Origin: KK5 sp034043675 | GTDB taxonomy: Bacteria > Pseudomonadota > Gammaproteobacteria > Burkholderiales > Burkholderiaceae_C | Length of the DNA: 64,000 bases | Direction of reading: 5' to 3' | NCBI RefSeq assembly: GCF_034043675.1 | Contig: NZ_JAXCLA010000012.1 | Coordinates: forward strand, 62,001 to 126,000 | Part shown: positions 1 through 8,231 of the stretch, one piece after another | Numbering within the stretch: the stretch's first letter is position 1 | Layout: the number at the start of each line of letters is the position of its first letter | Notes under the pieces: generated by a model | Database searches by the model: none | Seen by the model: only the letters and a program-made list of their open reading frames with translations | Told to the model about the DNA's origin: nothing | Translations under genes and position numbers: made by a program

Positions 1-736
1 GCCGCAGCGCCACCTGGTGATGCTGGGCGGCGATGCGGATGAGCAGGCGGCCCTGGCCGCACTGGGCCGCCGGCCGGGCGTGACGGTGGAGGCGCTGCCG
101 CTCGGCGATCCGTTCGAGACAGTGGCGCTGCTGTCGGCCCTCGTCGCCGGCCGCGGCGTCGATGCGCCGGAAGCGTTGAAGGCCCTGGCCCAGCGCTTGC
201 GCGCGGCAGGCTACGCGGTGATCGTTGGCGAGCCGGCGCGGCTCGGGCCGCAGGGCGCGCTGCTGATCGAGGGCGTGAATCGCATCGTCGGCGAGCTGAA
301 CCGCAGCACGCGGGCGGCGGCGCTGTGGCTGGGCGGCGGCAATGGCGCGGGCACGGTGAACCAGGTCTTCACCTGGCTGTCCGGCCTGCCGCTGCGCTCG
401 CGCGCCGGGCCGCTGGGGCTGGAACACGAGCCGCTGTGCCACGGTGCCGCCCGCCTGCTGGCCGATCGCGCGGTGGACAGCCTCTTGTGGGTGTCCTGCT
501 TCACGCCCGCCTCGGTGCCGCCTCAGACTGATTTGCCCTTGATCGTGCTGGGTCACCCAGATCTGCCGGCCAGGGGACGGGTCTTCATCCCGGTCTCGAC
601 GCCGGGCATCGGCTCGCGCGGCCATCTGTTCCGAGCCGATGGCGTGGTGCTGCTGCCGCTGTTCCCGATCTACGCGGACACGCTGCCGACCTTGGCGGAG
701 GTGCTGGGCCGCATCGGCAAGGCGCTGCAATCATGA
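1..736 (+). CDS. fhcB: Formyltransferase/hydrolase complex subunit B, C-terminal part (FhcB)
   Basis: The reading frame is open from the first base of the window, so this is the 3' part (about 244 residues) of a longer gene. The protein resembles the C-terminal half of formylmethanofuran dehydrogenase subunit B. In bacteria this subunit is part of the Fhc complex, which transfers the formyl group from formyl-H4MPT and hydrolyses it to formate, without acting as a molybdenum or tungsten dehydrogenase. Glycine-rich stretches such as WLGGGNGAGTVNQ and HEPLCHG fit the family. The stop overlaps the start of fhcA by four bases (ATGA), indicating translational coupling. The N-terminal cofactor-binding region lies outside the window, so its degeneration cannot be checked here. 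Confidence 0.88.
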   Translation, partial: PQRHLVMLGGDADEQAALAALGRRPGVTVEALPLGDPFETVALLSALVAGRGVDAPEALKALAQRLRAAGYAVIVGEPARLGPQGALLIEGVNRIVGELNRSTRAAALWLGGGNGAGTVNQVFTWLSGLPLRSRAGPLGLEHEPLCHGAARLLADRAVDSLLWVSCFTPASVPPQTDLPLIVLGHPDLPARGRVFIPVSTPGIGSRGHLFRADGVVLLPLFPIYADTLPTLAEVLGRIGKALQS

Positions 737-2427
737 GTGGCAAGACCATCCGCCTGCGCGGTGGCCGGGTCGTCGACCCGATGGTGACCATGGACAGCCA
801 AGTCCGCGACCTATGGGTGCGCGATGGCCACCTCATCGACGCGCCGGCCGAGCCGCCCGATACCGACGTCGACGCCTCGGGCTGTGTCGTGATGGCCGGC
901 GGCATCGACATGCACACGCACATCGGCGGCGGCAAGGTCAACCTGTCGCGCCTGCTGCTGCCGGAGGACCACCGCCGGCCCGACGGCAGCCCGATCGCGC
1001 TGCCGACCAATCCGCTGGAGCTGGCGTCCTGCGGCGACTGCGCGCCGGGAACCCTGCACACCGGCTACCGCTACGTCGAGATGGGTTACACGGCGGCCTT
1101 CGAGCCGGCGATGGTGCCGGCCAATGCGCGCCACGCCCACATGGAGATGGGCGACACGCCGATCGTCGACCACGGCGCCTACGTGATGCTGGGCAACGAC
1201 GAGCTGTTCCTGCAGATGCTGGCCGAGGGCCAGGACTTCGAGCGCATCCGCGACTACATGGGCTGGACGATCCGCGCGACCAAGGCGATGGGCGTCAAGG
1301 TCGTCAACCCGGGCGGCATCTCGGCCTTCAAGTTCAACCAGCGCAAGCTCGATGTGGACGAGCAGCACGTGCACTGGCGCGTGACGCCGCGCCAGGTCGT
1401 CCACACGCTGGCACGCGCGCTGCGCGAGCTGGGCGTGCCGCACCCGCTGCACATCCACGGCAGCAACCTCGGCGTGGCCGGCAACATCAAGTCGACCCTG
1501 GAAACCATCGAGGCGCTCGAAGGCCTGCCGGCGCACCTGACGCACATCCAGTTCCACAGCTACGGCACCGAAGGGCCGAAGAAATTCAGCTCCGCCGCCG
1601 CGCAGCTGGCCGAGGCGGTCAACGCGAACCCGAACGTCAGCATCGACGTCGGCCAGATCATGTTCGGCCAGACGGTGACGGCCTCCGGCGACACGATGCG
1701 CCAGCATGCCAACGCCGGCCTCGCCAGCCCGCGCAAGTGGATCGGCGCCGACATCGAGTGCGACGCAGGCTGCGGCGTCGTGCCCTTCCGCTACCGGGAG
1801 ACCAGCTACGTCAACGCGCTGCAGTGGGCGATCGGGCTGGAGATCTTCCTGCTGGTGAAGGACCCCTGGCGCGTCGCGCTGACGACCGACCATCCGAACG
1901 GCGGCCCCTTCACCAGCTACCCGCACCTGATCCGGCTGCTGATGGACCGCAGCTTCCGTAACGAGCAGCTTCAGCGCATCCATCCCGACGTGGCCGCCAA
2001 CTGCGCGCTGGCCTCGATCACCCGCGAGCTGAGCCTGGAGGAGATCGCCGTGATGACGCGGGCCGCGCCGGCGCGCCTGCTGGGCATCGCCGGCGAACGC
2101 GGCCACCTCGGCACCGGCGCGGCGGCGGACATCGCCGTCTACCGCGAGCAGGCCGACCGCGAAGCGATGTTCACCACGCCCGAGTACGTGTTCAAGGACG
2201 GCACCCTGGTCGCCCGTGCCGGCCGCATCACCGCGGTGACGCCGGGCGGCACGCATTTCGTCGAGCCCGAGTACGACCGCGGTATCGAGAAGCTGCTCCG
2301 CCGCCACTTCGACACGCAGGGCATGGTAGGCCTGGACAGCTTCGCGATCTCGCACGACGAGCTGTGCACTTGCTGCAACCATGGCGGGCGGCTTCTACCA
2401 GCGGCGTGCTTCGAGGGGGTGCGATGA
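733..2427 (+). CDS. fhcA: Formyltransferase/hydrolase complex subunit A (FhcA)
   Basis: This 564-residue amidohydrolase-fold protein is the hydrolase subunit of the Fhc complex, which cleaves formylmethanofuran-type intermediates to formate in cytoplasmic H4MPT-dependent formaldehyde oxidation. The first metal-binding motif is visible near residue 56 (GGIDMHTHIGGG); further His and Asp residues occur in HPLHIHGSN and LTTDHPNGGP. The C-terminus carries a cysteine cluster (CTCCNHGG). Length matches bacterial FhcA. The ATG start overlaps the fhcB stop. Unlike the tight spacing elsewhere in the operon, 178 bases separate its stop from the fhcD start, and that gap contains a structured repeat. Confidence 0.93.
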   Translation: MSGKTIRLRGGRVVDPMVTMDSQVRDLWVRDGHLIDAPAEPPDTDVDASGCVVMAGGIDMHTHIGGGKVNLSRLLLPEDHRRPDGSPIALPTNPLELASCGDCAPGTLHTGYRYVEMGYTAAFEPAMVPANARHAHMEMGDTPIVDHGAYVMLGNDELFLQMLAEGQDFERIRDYMGWTIRATKAMGVKVVNPGGISAFKFNQRKLDVDEQHVHWRVTPRQVVHTLARALRELGVPHPLHIHGSNLGVAGNIKSTLETIEALEGLPAHLTHIQFHSYGTEGPKKFSSAAAQLAEAVNANPNVSIDVGQIMFGQTVTASGDTMRQHANAGLASPRKWIGADIECDAGCGVVPFRYRETSYVNALQWAIGLEIFLLVKDPWRVALTTDHPNGGPFTSYPHLIRLLMDRSFRNEQLQRIHPDVAANCALASITRELSLEEIAVMTRAAPARLLGIAGERGHLGTGAAADIAVYREQADREAMFTTPEYVFKDGTLVARAGRITAVTPGGTHFVEPEYDRGIEKLLRRHFDTQGMVGLDSFAISHDELCTCCNHGGRLLPAACFEGVR

Positions 2428-2450
2428 GCCGCGTACCGCACCCGTATTCT

Positions 2451-2573
2451 TGGGCCGAGCGCCGGGCCGCTCCCAAGCCGGCCCTCCTGGCGATGTGCTT
2501 GGGGCTCGATGCCCCAAGCATCGCCGTCCCCTCGGGGGACCGACCAGCGTACTCGCTGGGCGAGGGGCTGACA
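2451..2573 (+). repeat. Structured intergenic repeat, copy 1 (forward)
   Basis: This roughly 120-base element fills the gap between fhcA and fhcD. It is a near-copy of the reverse complement of 4866-4985. Three hairpins are visible: 2497-2519 (9-bp stem, loop TCGAT), 2526-2540 (6-bp stem, loop TCG) and 2544-2559 (6-bp stem CCAGCG/CGCTGG, loop TACT). Stem bases that differ between the two copies change in matching pairs, so base pairing is kept. I saw no third copy in the window. It could be a REP- or MITE-like element; its function is unknown. Confidence 0.85.
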
Positions 2574-2605
2574 TGTCATCCGGCAGCCCTGTTCGAGGGG
2601 CAGTC

Positions 2606-3517
2606 ATGATCCGCAACGGTGTCGCTATCGACGACGGCTTTGCGGAAGCCTTTCCGATGAAGGGCACGCGGCTGCTGGTCACCGCGCACAACGCCGAATG
2701 GGCACGCCATGCCGCGGTCGCCGCCACCGGCTTCGCCACCTCGGTGATCGCCTGCGGCTGCGAGGCGGCGATCGAGCGCGAGCTGGCCGCCGACGAGACG
2801 CCCGACGGCCGGCCCGGCATCAGCCTGCTGATCTTCTCGATGTCCGGCAAGGAACTGGCCAAGCAGATCGAGCGTCGCGTCGGCCAGTGCGTGCTCACCT
2901 GCCCGACGACGGCCGTCTACGCCGGTATTGCGGAGGGCGAGGCCATGCCGCTGGGCCGCAACCTGCGCTTCTTCGGCGACGGTTGGCAGGCCTCGAAAGT
3001 GATTGCCGGCCAGCGCTACTGGCGCGTGCCGGTGATGGACGGCGAGTTCGTCGCGCAGGAGAGCTGCTACGTCGTCAAGGGCGTGGGCGGCGGTAACCTG
3101 CTCTTGCTGTGCACCGACGTCGATGCCGCGCTGGCCGCGTCCGAGGCGGCGGTGGCGGCGATGCGCCGGGTGCCCAATGTGATCATGCCCTTCCCGGGCG
3201 GGGTGGTGCGTTCGGGCTCCAAGGTCGGTAGCAAGTACGCCAGCCTCAGCGCCTCCACCAACGATGCCTTCTGCCCGAGCCTGCGCGGCCTGGTGGCGAA
3301 CAGCGAACTGACGCCGGAGGTCCGCTGCGTGATGGAGATCGTGATCGATGGCCTCGCCGAAGCCGACGTCGGCGCGGCGATGCGTGCCGGCATGGAGGCC
3401 GGCATCGAGCGCGGCGCGGCGAAGGGCCTGCTGCGGATCTCGGCCGGCAACTATGGCGGCAAGCTCGGGCCCTTCCACTTCCACCTGCGCAAGCTGCTTG
3501 GGGAGGCCGCATCGTGA
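2606..3517 (+). CDS. fhcD: Formylmethanofuran:H4MPT formyltransferase (Ftr/FhcD)
   Basis: This 303-residue protein matches Ftr/FhcD along its full length, including the N-terminal MIRNGVAIDDGFAEAFPMKG region and the C-terminal ISAGNYGGKLGPFHFHL. It moves the formyl group from formyl-H4MPT to the methanofuran analogue within the Fhc complex. I chose the ATG at 2606 because AGGGG lies five bases upstream and the protein then begins like its family. An in-frame ATG at 2573 would add eleven non-conserved residues encoded at the edge of the repeat. The stop overlaps the GTG start of fhcC. Confidence 0.93.
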   Translation: MIRNGVAIDDGFAEAFPMKGTRLLVTAHNAEWARHAAVAATGFATSVIACGCEAAIERELAADETPDGRPGISLLIFSMSGKELAKQIERRVGQCVLTCPTTAVYAGIAEGEAMPLGRNLRFFGDGWQASKVIAGQRYWRVPVMDGEFVAQESCYVVKGVGGGNLLLLCTDVDAALAASEAAVAAMRRVPNVIMPFPGGVVRSGSKVGSKYASLSASTNDAFCPSLRGLVANSELTPEVRCVMEIVIDGLAEADVGAAMRAGMEAGIERGAAKGLLRISAGNYGGKLGPFHFHLRKLLGEAAS

Positions 3518-4311
3518 GCGGCTGGCGTTTACGGCTGAAGCAGGCGCCGGCCCTGCGGCTGGACCTGCGCGGGTTGTCGCTCGCTGTCGAGGACATCGAG
3601 CGCGTGCGCGTGGGCCGCGGCAAGGAGCTGCTGCCGCTGGCGGAACTCTTCGACGTGGCACCCGATGCCGATGGCCGGCTGCTGCTGGAGGGCGGCGAGG
3701 GCCTGGCGCGCTGCGACCGCATCGGCTGGGGCATGAAGCAGGGCGCGCTGATCGTCGATGGTCCGGCCGGCCACTACGCCGGCGCCTGCATGAGTGGCGG
3801 CACGCTGCAAATCAATGGCGGCGCCGGGCTGCTGGCCGGCTGCGAGATGAGCGGCGGCACGCTGACCGTCAATGGCGACGCCGGTGACTTCGCCGCCAGC
3901 ACCCTGCCCGGCAGCATGGATGGCATGCGCGGCGGCACCTTGATCGTCAAGGGCAGCGCCGGCGCGCGCTTCGGCGACCGCATGCGGCGTGGCACCGCGC
4001 TGGTGTTCGGCGATGCGGGTGATTTCGTCGCCTCGCGCATGGTGGCTGGCACGATCGCCGTGGCCGGCGCTGTCGGCGCGCATCCGGGCTATGGCATGCG
4101 GCGCGGCAGCTTGGTGCTGCTGCAGGCGCCGGCCCGGCTGCCGGCGACCTTCGTCCCCGCCGGTGCCGAGGCGCCGGTCTTCTGGCAACTGCTAGCGCGC
4201 GAGCTGGCAAGTCATGGCGGCCCGTTTGCCCCGCTGCCCACATGCCGCATCGAGCGTCATCTGGGTGACCTCGCCGCCGACGGCCGCGGCGAACTGATCC
4301 TTCTTCGCTAA
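3514..4311 (+). CDS. fhcC: Formyltransferase/hydrolase complex subunit C (FhcC)
   Basis: This 265-residue protein shows the repeated Gly-x-Met-x-x-Gly pattern of the FwdC/GXGXG beta-helix family (for example GWGMKQGALIVDG, GACMSGGTLQING, GCEMSGGTLTVNG and GDRMRRGTALVFG, between about residues 70 and 170). In the Fhc complex this subunit has a structural role alongside FhcA, FhcB and FhcD. The start is GTG at 3514, sharing bases with the fhcD stop TGA, so translation is probably coupled. The Fae-like gene follows after only 15 bases, consistent with one operon. Confidence 0.92.
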   Translation: MSGWRLRLKQAPALRLDLRGLSLAVEDIERVRVGRGKELLPLAELFDVAPDADGRLLLEGGEGLARCDRIGWGMKQGALIVDGPAGHYAGACMSGGTLQINGGAGLLAGCEMSGGTLTVNGDAGDFAASTLPGSMDGMRGGTLIVKGSAGARFGDRMRRGTALVFGDAGDFVASRMVAGTIAVAGAVGAHPGYGMRRGSLVLLQAPARLPATFVPAGAEAPVFWQLLARELASHGGPFAPLPTCRIERHLGDLAADGRGELILLR

Positions 4312-4326
4312 CTCCTGAATGTCACG

Positions 4327-4863
4327 ATGAGCAACAACGACTACCTCTTCCACGCCGGCGAGGCCACCGTGCTGGCCGCCGAGGGCCAGTTCACCGATGC
4401 GATGCCCGAGATCCTGATCGGCCGCACCGACGGCCCGGTGGGCCAGGCCTTCGCCAACATGATGGCCCAGAGCAAGGGCCACACGGCGATGTTCGCGATT
4501 CGCGCCTGCAACCAGCTGGTGCGGCCGGCCACGATGATCGTGCCCAAGGTGACCTTGAAGGACATGGCCAATGTCGACCTCTACGGCGGCGTGGTCCAGA
4601 GCGCCACCGCCGATGCGGTGGTCGACTGCCTGATCGAGGGCGTGATCCCCAAGGACCGCGCCAACGAGCTGTGCATCATCAGCCTCGTCTGGATCGACCC
4701 GCGCTGCGCCAAGGATCCGAACCTCGACAAGAAGGACATGTACCGGACCAACTACGAGGCGACGAAGCTGGCGATCAAACGCGCATTGAACAACGAGCCT
4801 TCGGTCGACGAGCTCATTGCCAACCGCCACAAGATCAAGCACGACATGGACGATTGGTCCTAG
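4327..4863 (+). CDS. Formaldehyde-activating enzyme (Fae) homologue, possibly a divergent paralogue
   Basis: This 178-residue protein belongs to the Fae family, whose classical members catalyse condensation of formaldehyde with tetrahydromethanopterin in the cytoplasm. Family features are GEATVL near the N-terminus, the segment ILIGRTDGPVGQAFANMM, VPKVTLKDM, and NYEATKLAIKRALNNEPS near the C-terminus. When I align ILIGRTDGP by eye with the LIIGPRGSP segment of Methylorubrum Fae as I remember it, the conserved histidine just before it, regarded as catalytic, falls on Met (FTDAMPEILIG). The only nearby histidine, residue 9, does not align. Operon position supports an H4MPT-related role, but catalysis is uncertain; a binding or sensing role like that suggested for Fae paralogues is possible. 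Confidence 0.85.
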   Translation: MSNNDYLFHAGEATVLAAEGQFTDAMPEILIGRTDGPVGQAFANMMAQSKGHTAMFAIRACNQLVRPATMIVPKVTLKDMANVDLYGGVVQSATADAVVDCLIEGVIPKDRANELCIISLVWIDPRCAKDPNLDKKDMYRTNYEATKLAIKRALNNEPSVDELIANRHKIKHDMDDWS

Positions 4864-4865
4864 CC

Positions 4866-4985
4866 TGTGAGCCCCCGGCCCAGCGAGTACGCTGGTCCGC
4901 CCCCCGAGGGGGCGGCGATGCTTGCCGGATCGACCGGCAAGCACATCGCCAGCGGGCCGGCTTGGGGCGGCCCGGCGCTCGGCCC
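4866..4985 (-). repeat. Structured intergenic repeat, copy 2 (inverted)
   Basis: This is the inverted partner of 2451-2573, lying between the Fae-like gene and the HAD phosphatase gene. The matching hairpins are 4880-4895 (CCAGCG/CGCTGG, identical to copy 1), the C/G-rich stem just after it at about 4899-4913, and 4920-4942 (9-bp stem GCTTGCCGG/CCGGCAAGC). Compared with copy 1, the long stem differs at three paired positions and every change is compensated on the other arm. The two copies form an imperfect inverted repeat flanking fhcD-fhcC-fae. Confidence 0.85.
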
Positions 4986-5015
4986 GAAATGCCAACGACC
5001 GCGGGAGCCTTGACC

Positions 5016-5672
5016 ATGGATCTTGCACTGTTCGACCTCGATCACACGCTGATCCCGTTCGACAGCGGCATGGCCTGGACCCGCTTTCTGGCCGGGCGCG
5101 GCGTGCTGCCCGCCACGGCTCCGGACGACTACCTGGCCGCATGCCAGGCCTATGTCGACGGTAAGCTCGACATCGTCGCGCTGCACCGCGCCACCGTCGC
5201 GCCGCTGGGTGCCTTTCCGTCGACGGCCATCGAGTTCTGGGCGACGGAGTTCGAAGCCGCGATGGCGCCGCAGCTCCCGGCCCTGATGCAGGCGCTGGTC
5301 CGCCGCCATCGCAATGCCGGCGCGCTGTGCGCGCTGGTGACCGCTACGACCCGCTTCATCGCCGAACCCTTCGCCCGCCTGTTCGACATCCCTTACGTGA
5401 TCGCCACCGAGTCCGCCCGCGATGCGCGCGGCCGCTTCACCGGCGAGATCGTCGGCCAGCCCTGCTTTCGCGAGCACAAGCGAAGCCGCGTCGACGACTG
5501 GCTGTCCGCCCGCTCGCTCCACTGCTGCGCCTTCGAGCGCAGCTGGTTCTACACCGATTCGTTCAACGACCTGCCGCTCTTGGAGGCGGTGTCGCAGCCG
5601 GTGGCGGTGCGGCCGGACGTGCGGTTGCGGGCCCAGGCGCAGCGCGCGGGCTGGGCCATCGTCGAGGACTGA
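5016..5672 (+). CDS. HAD-IB family phosphatase (SerB-like)
   Basis: This 218-residue protein has the HAD catalytic motif at its N-terminus (FDLDHTLIPFDSG, nucleophile and acid Asp at about residues 7 and 9), a motif II region LVTATTRF, a Lys-containing segment REHKRS and motif IV YTDSFNDLPLLE. These place it in subclass IB with phosphoserine phosphatase-like enzymes, although the substrate cannot be read from sequence. The ATG at 5016 is preceded by GGGAG; an ATG at 4989 would add nine residues. It follows the Fae-like gene in the same direction beyond the repeat, so it may belong to the C1 operon. Its stop lies one base from the stop of the convergent M48 gene. Confidence 0.85.
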   Translation: MDLALFDLDHTLIPFDSGMAWTRFLAGRGVLPATAPDDYLAACQAYVDGKLDIVALHRATVAPLGAFPSTAIEFWATEFEAAMAPQLPALMQALVRRHRNAGALCALVTATTRFIAEPFARLFDIPYVIATESARDARGRFTGEIVGQPCFREHKRSRVDDWLSARSLHCCAFERSWFYTDSFNDLPLLEAVSQPVAVRPDVRLRAQAQRAGWAIVED

Positions 5673-6338
5673 CTAGGGCTGCGGCTTCAGCAGGTCCGCC
5701 TGCCAGCGCAGCGCCGCCAGCCTTCGCTGCGTGCTCGGGTGCGTCACGGTGTCGTTCTGCGCGCCGAGGTACATGAACACGCCTTGCGGGTTGTAGCTGG
5801 CCGGCCGTAGCTTCGTCAGGACCCGGCCGGCGAAGGCGTCGGCCTCGAATTCCTGCTGGTTGGCCAGGCGCGCGGCGTCGCGGCCCATCCGTTCGTTCAA
5901 CTGCGGTTCGATCGGCCGGCGGGCGTCGATCTCGCCCGGCACCCATTTCTGGAACAGCAGGCCCATCTGGCGCCAGTGGTTCAGCGACACATGCCCGAGT
6001 TCGTGCGCCAGCACGAAGAGGCGCACCTGTTCCGGTGCATCGGCCAGCCGCGCATTGGCCACCAGCGCGTGGCCGTTGAGGGTTTCGGCGATCGTCGGGC
6101 CGACGATCACATGCAATTCGGCCTGGCCGTTCATCGCCAGGGCCTTCAGCAGTTCGTTGAAGCTCTGCTGCAGGATCTGCGCCTCTCGCCCGTCCGGTGC
6201 CGCCAGCTCGAAGGATTCGAGCTGCAACTGCTGCGAACGGTCGAGAACATCGTTGATCGTTTCGGCGCGCGCGGGCCAGGCGCCCAGCAGGACCAGCAGG
6301 GCGATCAGCGACAGGCGGGTGGACAGCAAGGGCTTCAT
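5673..6338 (-). CDS. M48 family zinc metallopeptidase, exported
   Basis: This 221-residue protein has an N-terminal signal peptide (MKPLLSTRLSLIALLVLLGA, cleavage likely after PARA) and the zinc-protease motif HELGH in FVLAHELGHVSLNH near residue 113, with the third ligand Glu in QEFEADAFAGR about 55 residues later. It is probably a periplasmic peptidase related to the BepA/LoiP class, but without TPR repeats; it is shorter than BepA. It is transcribed alone, convergent with the HAD phosphatase gene. Its substrate is unknown. Confidence 0.85.
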   Translation of the reverse strand: MKPLLSTRLSLIALLVLLGAWPARAETINDVLDRSQQLQLESFELAAPDGREAQILQQSFNELLKALAMNGQAELHVIVGPTIAETLNGHALVANARLADAPEQVRLFVLAHELGHVSLNHWRQMGLLFQKWVPGEIDARRPIEPQLNERMGRDAARLANQQEFEADAFAGRVLTKLRPASYNPQGVFMYLGAQNDTVTHPSTQRRLAALRWQADLLKPQP

Positions 6339-6593
6339 GGCTCGAACTCCGGATCAAACCGCCATTGCAAGTGACGTGCCTGCGGGTTACTACCTAGCTG
6401 TGCCTAATTTACCGAAGCCGGCAAGGGCTGTGGGTTGTCATCGTGCTGACCCGGGGCGTCCCCCACAATGAGGGTCGGTCATGTCCCAATGGCTGCCGCC
6501 GGTCGGTCATGAGACAGTCAGGCTCCAGCCGAACACTGTCTCGATACTTGATTGATGAAACAGCAGTTCGTCTTCCCTGAAGCTGAGTCTTCC

Positions 6594-7028
6594 ATGGCCT
6601 CCTCCTCTTCCGCTTTTCGCCGCCGCTACCACGCCGGCTTTACGCTGCTCGAACTGCTGGTCGTGATGGTCATCATCGGCCTGCTGGCCGGTTATGTCGG
6701 TCCGAAGTTCTTCGGCCAGATCGGCAAGTCGGAGGTCAAGGCGGCGAAGGCGCAGATCGATGCGCTGCAGAAGGCGCTGGACCAGTACCGGCTCGATGTC
6801 GGCCGCTACCCGTCGACCGAGCAGGGCCTGCAGGCGCTGGTCGTGAAGCCCTCGGACGAGCCGCGCTGGGCCGGGCCCTACCTGTCCAAGGCGCTGCCCA
6901 AGGACCCCTGGCACAACGACTACCAGTACCGCGCGCCCGGCGAGCACGGCGAGTACGACCTGCTGTCCTACGGCCGCGATGGCCGCCCCGGCGGCGAGGG
7001 CGAAGACGCGGACCTCGTCAGTTGGTGA
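6594..7028 (+). CDS. gspG: Type II secretion major pseudopilin GspG
   Basis: This protein has a class III prepilin leader ending in Gly before FTLLELLVVMVIIGLLAG, with Glu at +5, and a GspG-type C-terminal half (YPSTEQGLQAL, PWHNDYQYRAPGEHGEYDLLSYG, DGRPGGEG). The aspartates in the last segment match the calcium site of GspG. It would form the bulk of the periplasmic pseudopilus. The ATG at 6594 gives a 15-residue leader; an ATG at 6555 is possible and neither has a convincing ribosome site. It is the first gene of a ten-gene operon; gspF starts six bases after its stop. Confidence 0.93.
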   Translation: MASSSSAFRRRYHAGFTLLELLVVMVIIGLLAGYVGPKFFGQIGKSEVKAAKAQIDALQKALDQYRLDVGRYPSTEQGLQALVVKPSDEPRWAGPYLSKALPKDPWHNDYQYRAPGEHGEYDLLSYGRDGRPGGEGEDADLVSW

Positions 7029-7034
7029 GCCGCG

Positions 7035-8231
7035 ATGCCCAGCTATCAAGCCAGGGTCTTCGGCCCTGACGGGGCGGTCAGGACCCAGCGCATCGATGCG
7101 GCGGACCGTCAGTCGGTCGCCGCGGCGCTGGGCGTGGCGCCGCAGCATGTGCTGGCGGTGCAGGAGCTGTCGACCAAGACGGCCGAACGCGGCACCGCCA
7201 AGACGAAGAACTTCCCATTGCGCCTGTTCAGCCAGGAGTTGGCGGTGCTGCTGGACGCCGGCATCGCGCTGCTGGAAGCGCTGAACACCCTGCGCGAGAA
7301 GGAAGCGAACGGCGCCGTGCGGCAGGCGCTGGACGCGGTGATCGACAGCGTCGAGCAGGGCCTGCCACTGTCGGCGGCGATGCGGCGCCAGCCGCAGGCC
7401 TTCGACGAACTGGTCTGCGCCATCGTCTCGGCCAACGAGCGCACGGGCCAGTTGAGCACCGCGCTGGCGCAGCACGCGCAGTACCTGGCCTGGGTGGAGA
7501 ACCTGCGCTCGCGCCTTGTCGCGGCCTGCATCTATCCGCTGATGCTGCTGGCCGTCGGCGGTGCGGTGATCCTGTTCCTGCTGCTGTTCGTGCTGCCGCG
7601 CTTCGCCGGCATCCTGGACGGACTCAACACCGACCTGCCCTGGGCCTCGCGCATGCTGATCCTGTTCGGCCAGACGGCCGGCCAGCACCCGGGTGCGGTG
7701 CTCGGCGCGCTGGCCGCGCTGCTGGCGGTGGGTGCGGCGCTGTGGCGCAACGAGGCGTTGCGGCTGCGCCTGCAGGCCTCGCTGTGGACCCTGCCGGGCC
7801 TCGGCGCGCGGCTGCGCGTGCTGGCGCTGGCGCGGCTGTACCGCAGCCTGGCGATGCTGCTGGCCTCCGGCGTGCCCGTGCTGCCCGCGCTGCGCATCGT
7901 GCAGGACGTGGTCGCCGCGCCGTGGCGGCCGGCGGTCGGCGCCGCCTGCGCGCGCATCGAGCGGGGCGAGCGTCTGTCCGAGGTGCTGGAGGGCGAGAAC
8001 CTCGCCACGCCGGTGGCGCGGCGCATGGTGCGGGTCGGTGAGCGCAGCGGCGAGGTGGCCGGCATGCTGGAGCGCGCCGCCGCCTTCCACGACGAAGAGG
8101 CCGTGCGCCTCACCGAGCTGTTGACCCGTGCGATCAACCCCGCGCTGATGCTGGTGATGGGCGTGCTGATCGGCGGCATCATCGTCCTGATGTACCTGCC
8201 GATCTTCCAGCTGGCGGAGCAGGTGCAATGA
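7035..8231 (+). CDS. gspF: Type II secretion inner-membrane platform protein GspF
   Basis: This 398-residue protein has the two T2SSF cytoplasmic domains and three hydrophobic segments of GspF/PilC proteins (about residues 155-185, 215-235 and 370-392). Family motifs are FSQELAVLLDAGIALLEAL near residue 65, and LYRSLAMLLASGVPVLPAL and GERSGEVAGMLERAA in the second half. It anchors the pseudopilus assembly ATPase to the inner membrane. The stop overlaps the gspE start by four bases. Confidence 0.94.
   Translation: MPSYQARVFGPDGAVRTQRIDAADRQSVAAALGVAPQHVLAVQELSTKTAERGTAKTKNFPLRLFSQELAVLLDAGIALLEALNTLREKEANGAVRQALDAVIDSVEQGLPLSAAMRRQPQAFDELVCAIVSANERTGQLSTALAQHAQYLAWVENLRSRLVAACIYPLMLLAVGGAVILFLLLFVLPRFAGILDGLNTDLPWASRMLILFGQTAGQHPGAVLGALAALLAVGAALWRNEALRLRLQASLWTLPGLGARLRVLALARLYRSLAMLLASGVPVLPALRIVQDVVAAPWRPAVGAACARIERGERLSEVLEGENLATPVARRMVRVGERSGEVAGMLERAAAFHDEEAVRLTELLTRAINPALMLVMGVLIGGIIVLMYLPIFQLAEQVQ

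Noticed and set aside
811..2382. Long open frame (over 500 codons) on the minus strand opposite fhcA
   Set aside because: It is the mirror of a high-GC coding frame; the translation is Arg/His/Val/Asp-rich without family features, and fhcA fully explains the region.
2573..2605. Upstream ATG that would extend fhcD by eleven residues
   Set aside because: It lies at the edge of the repeat, has no ribosome site, and the extra residues are not conserved; AGGGG supports the ATG at 2606.
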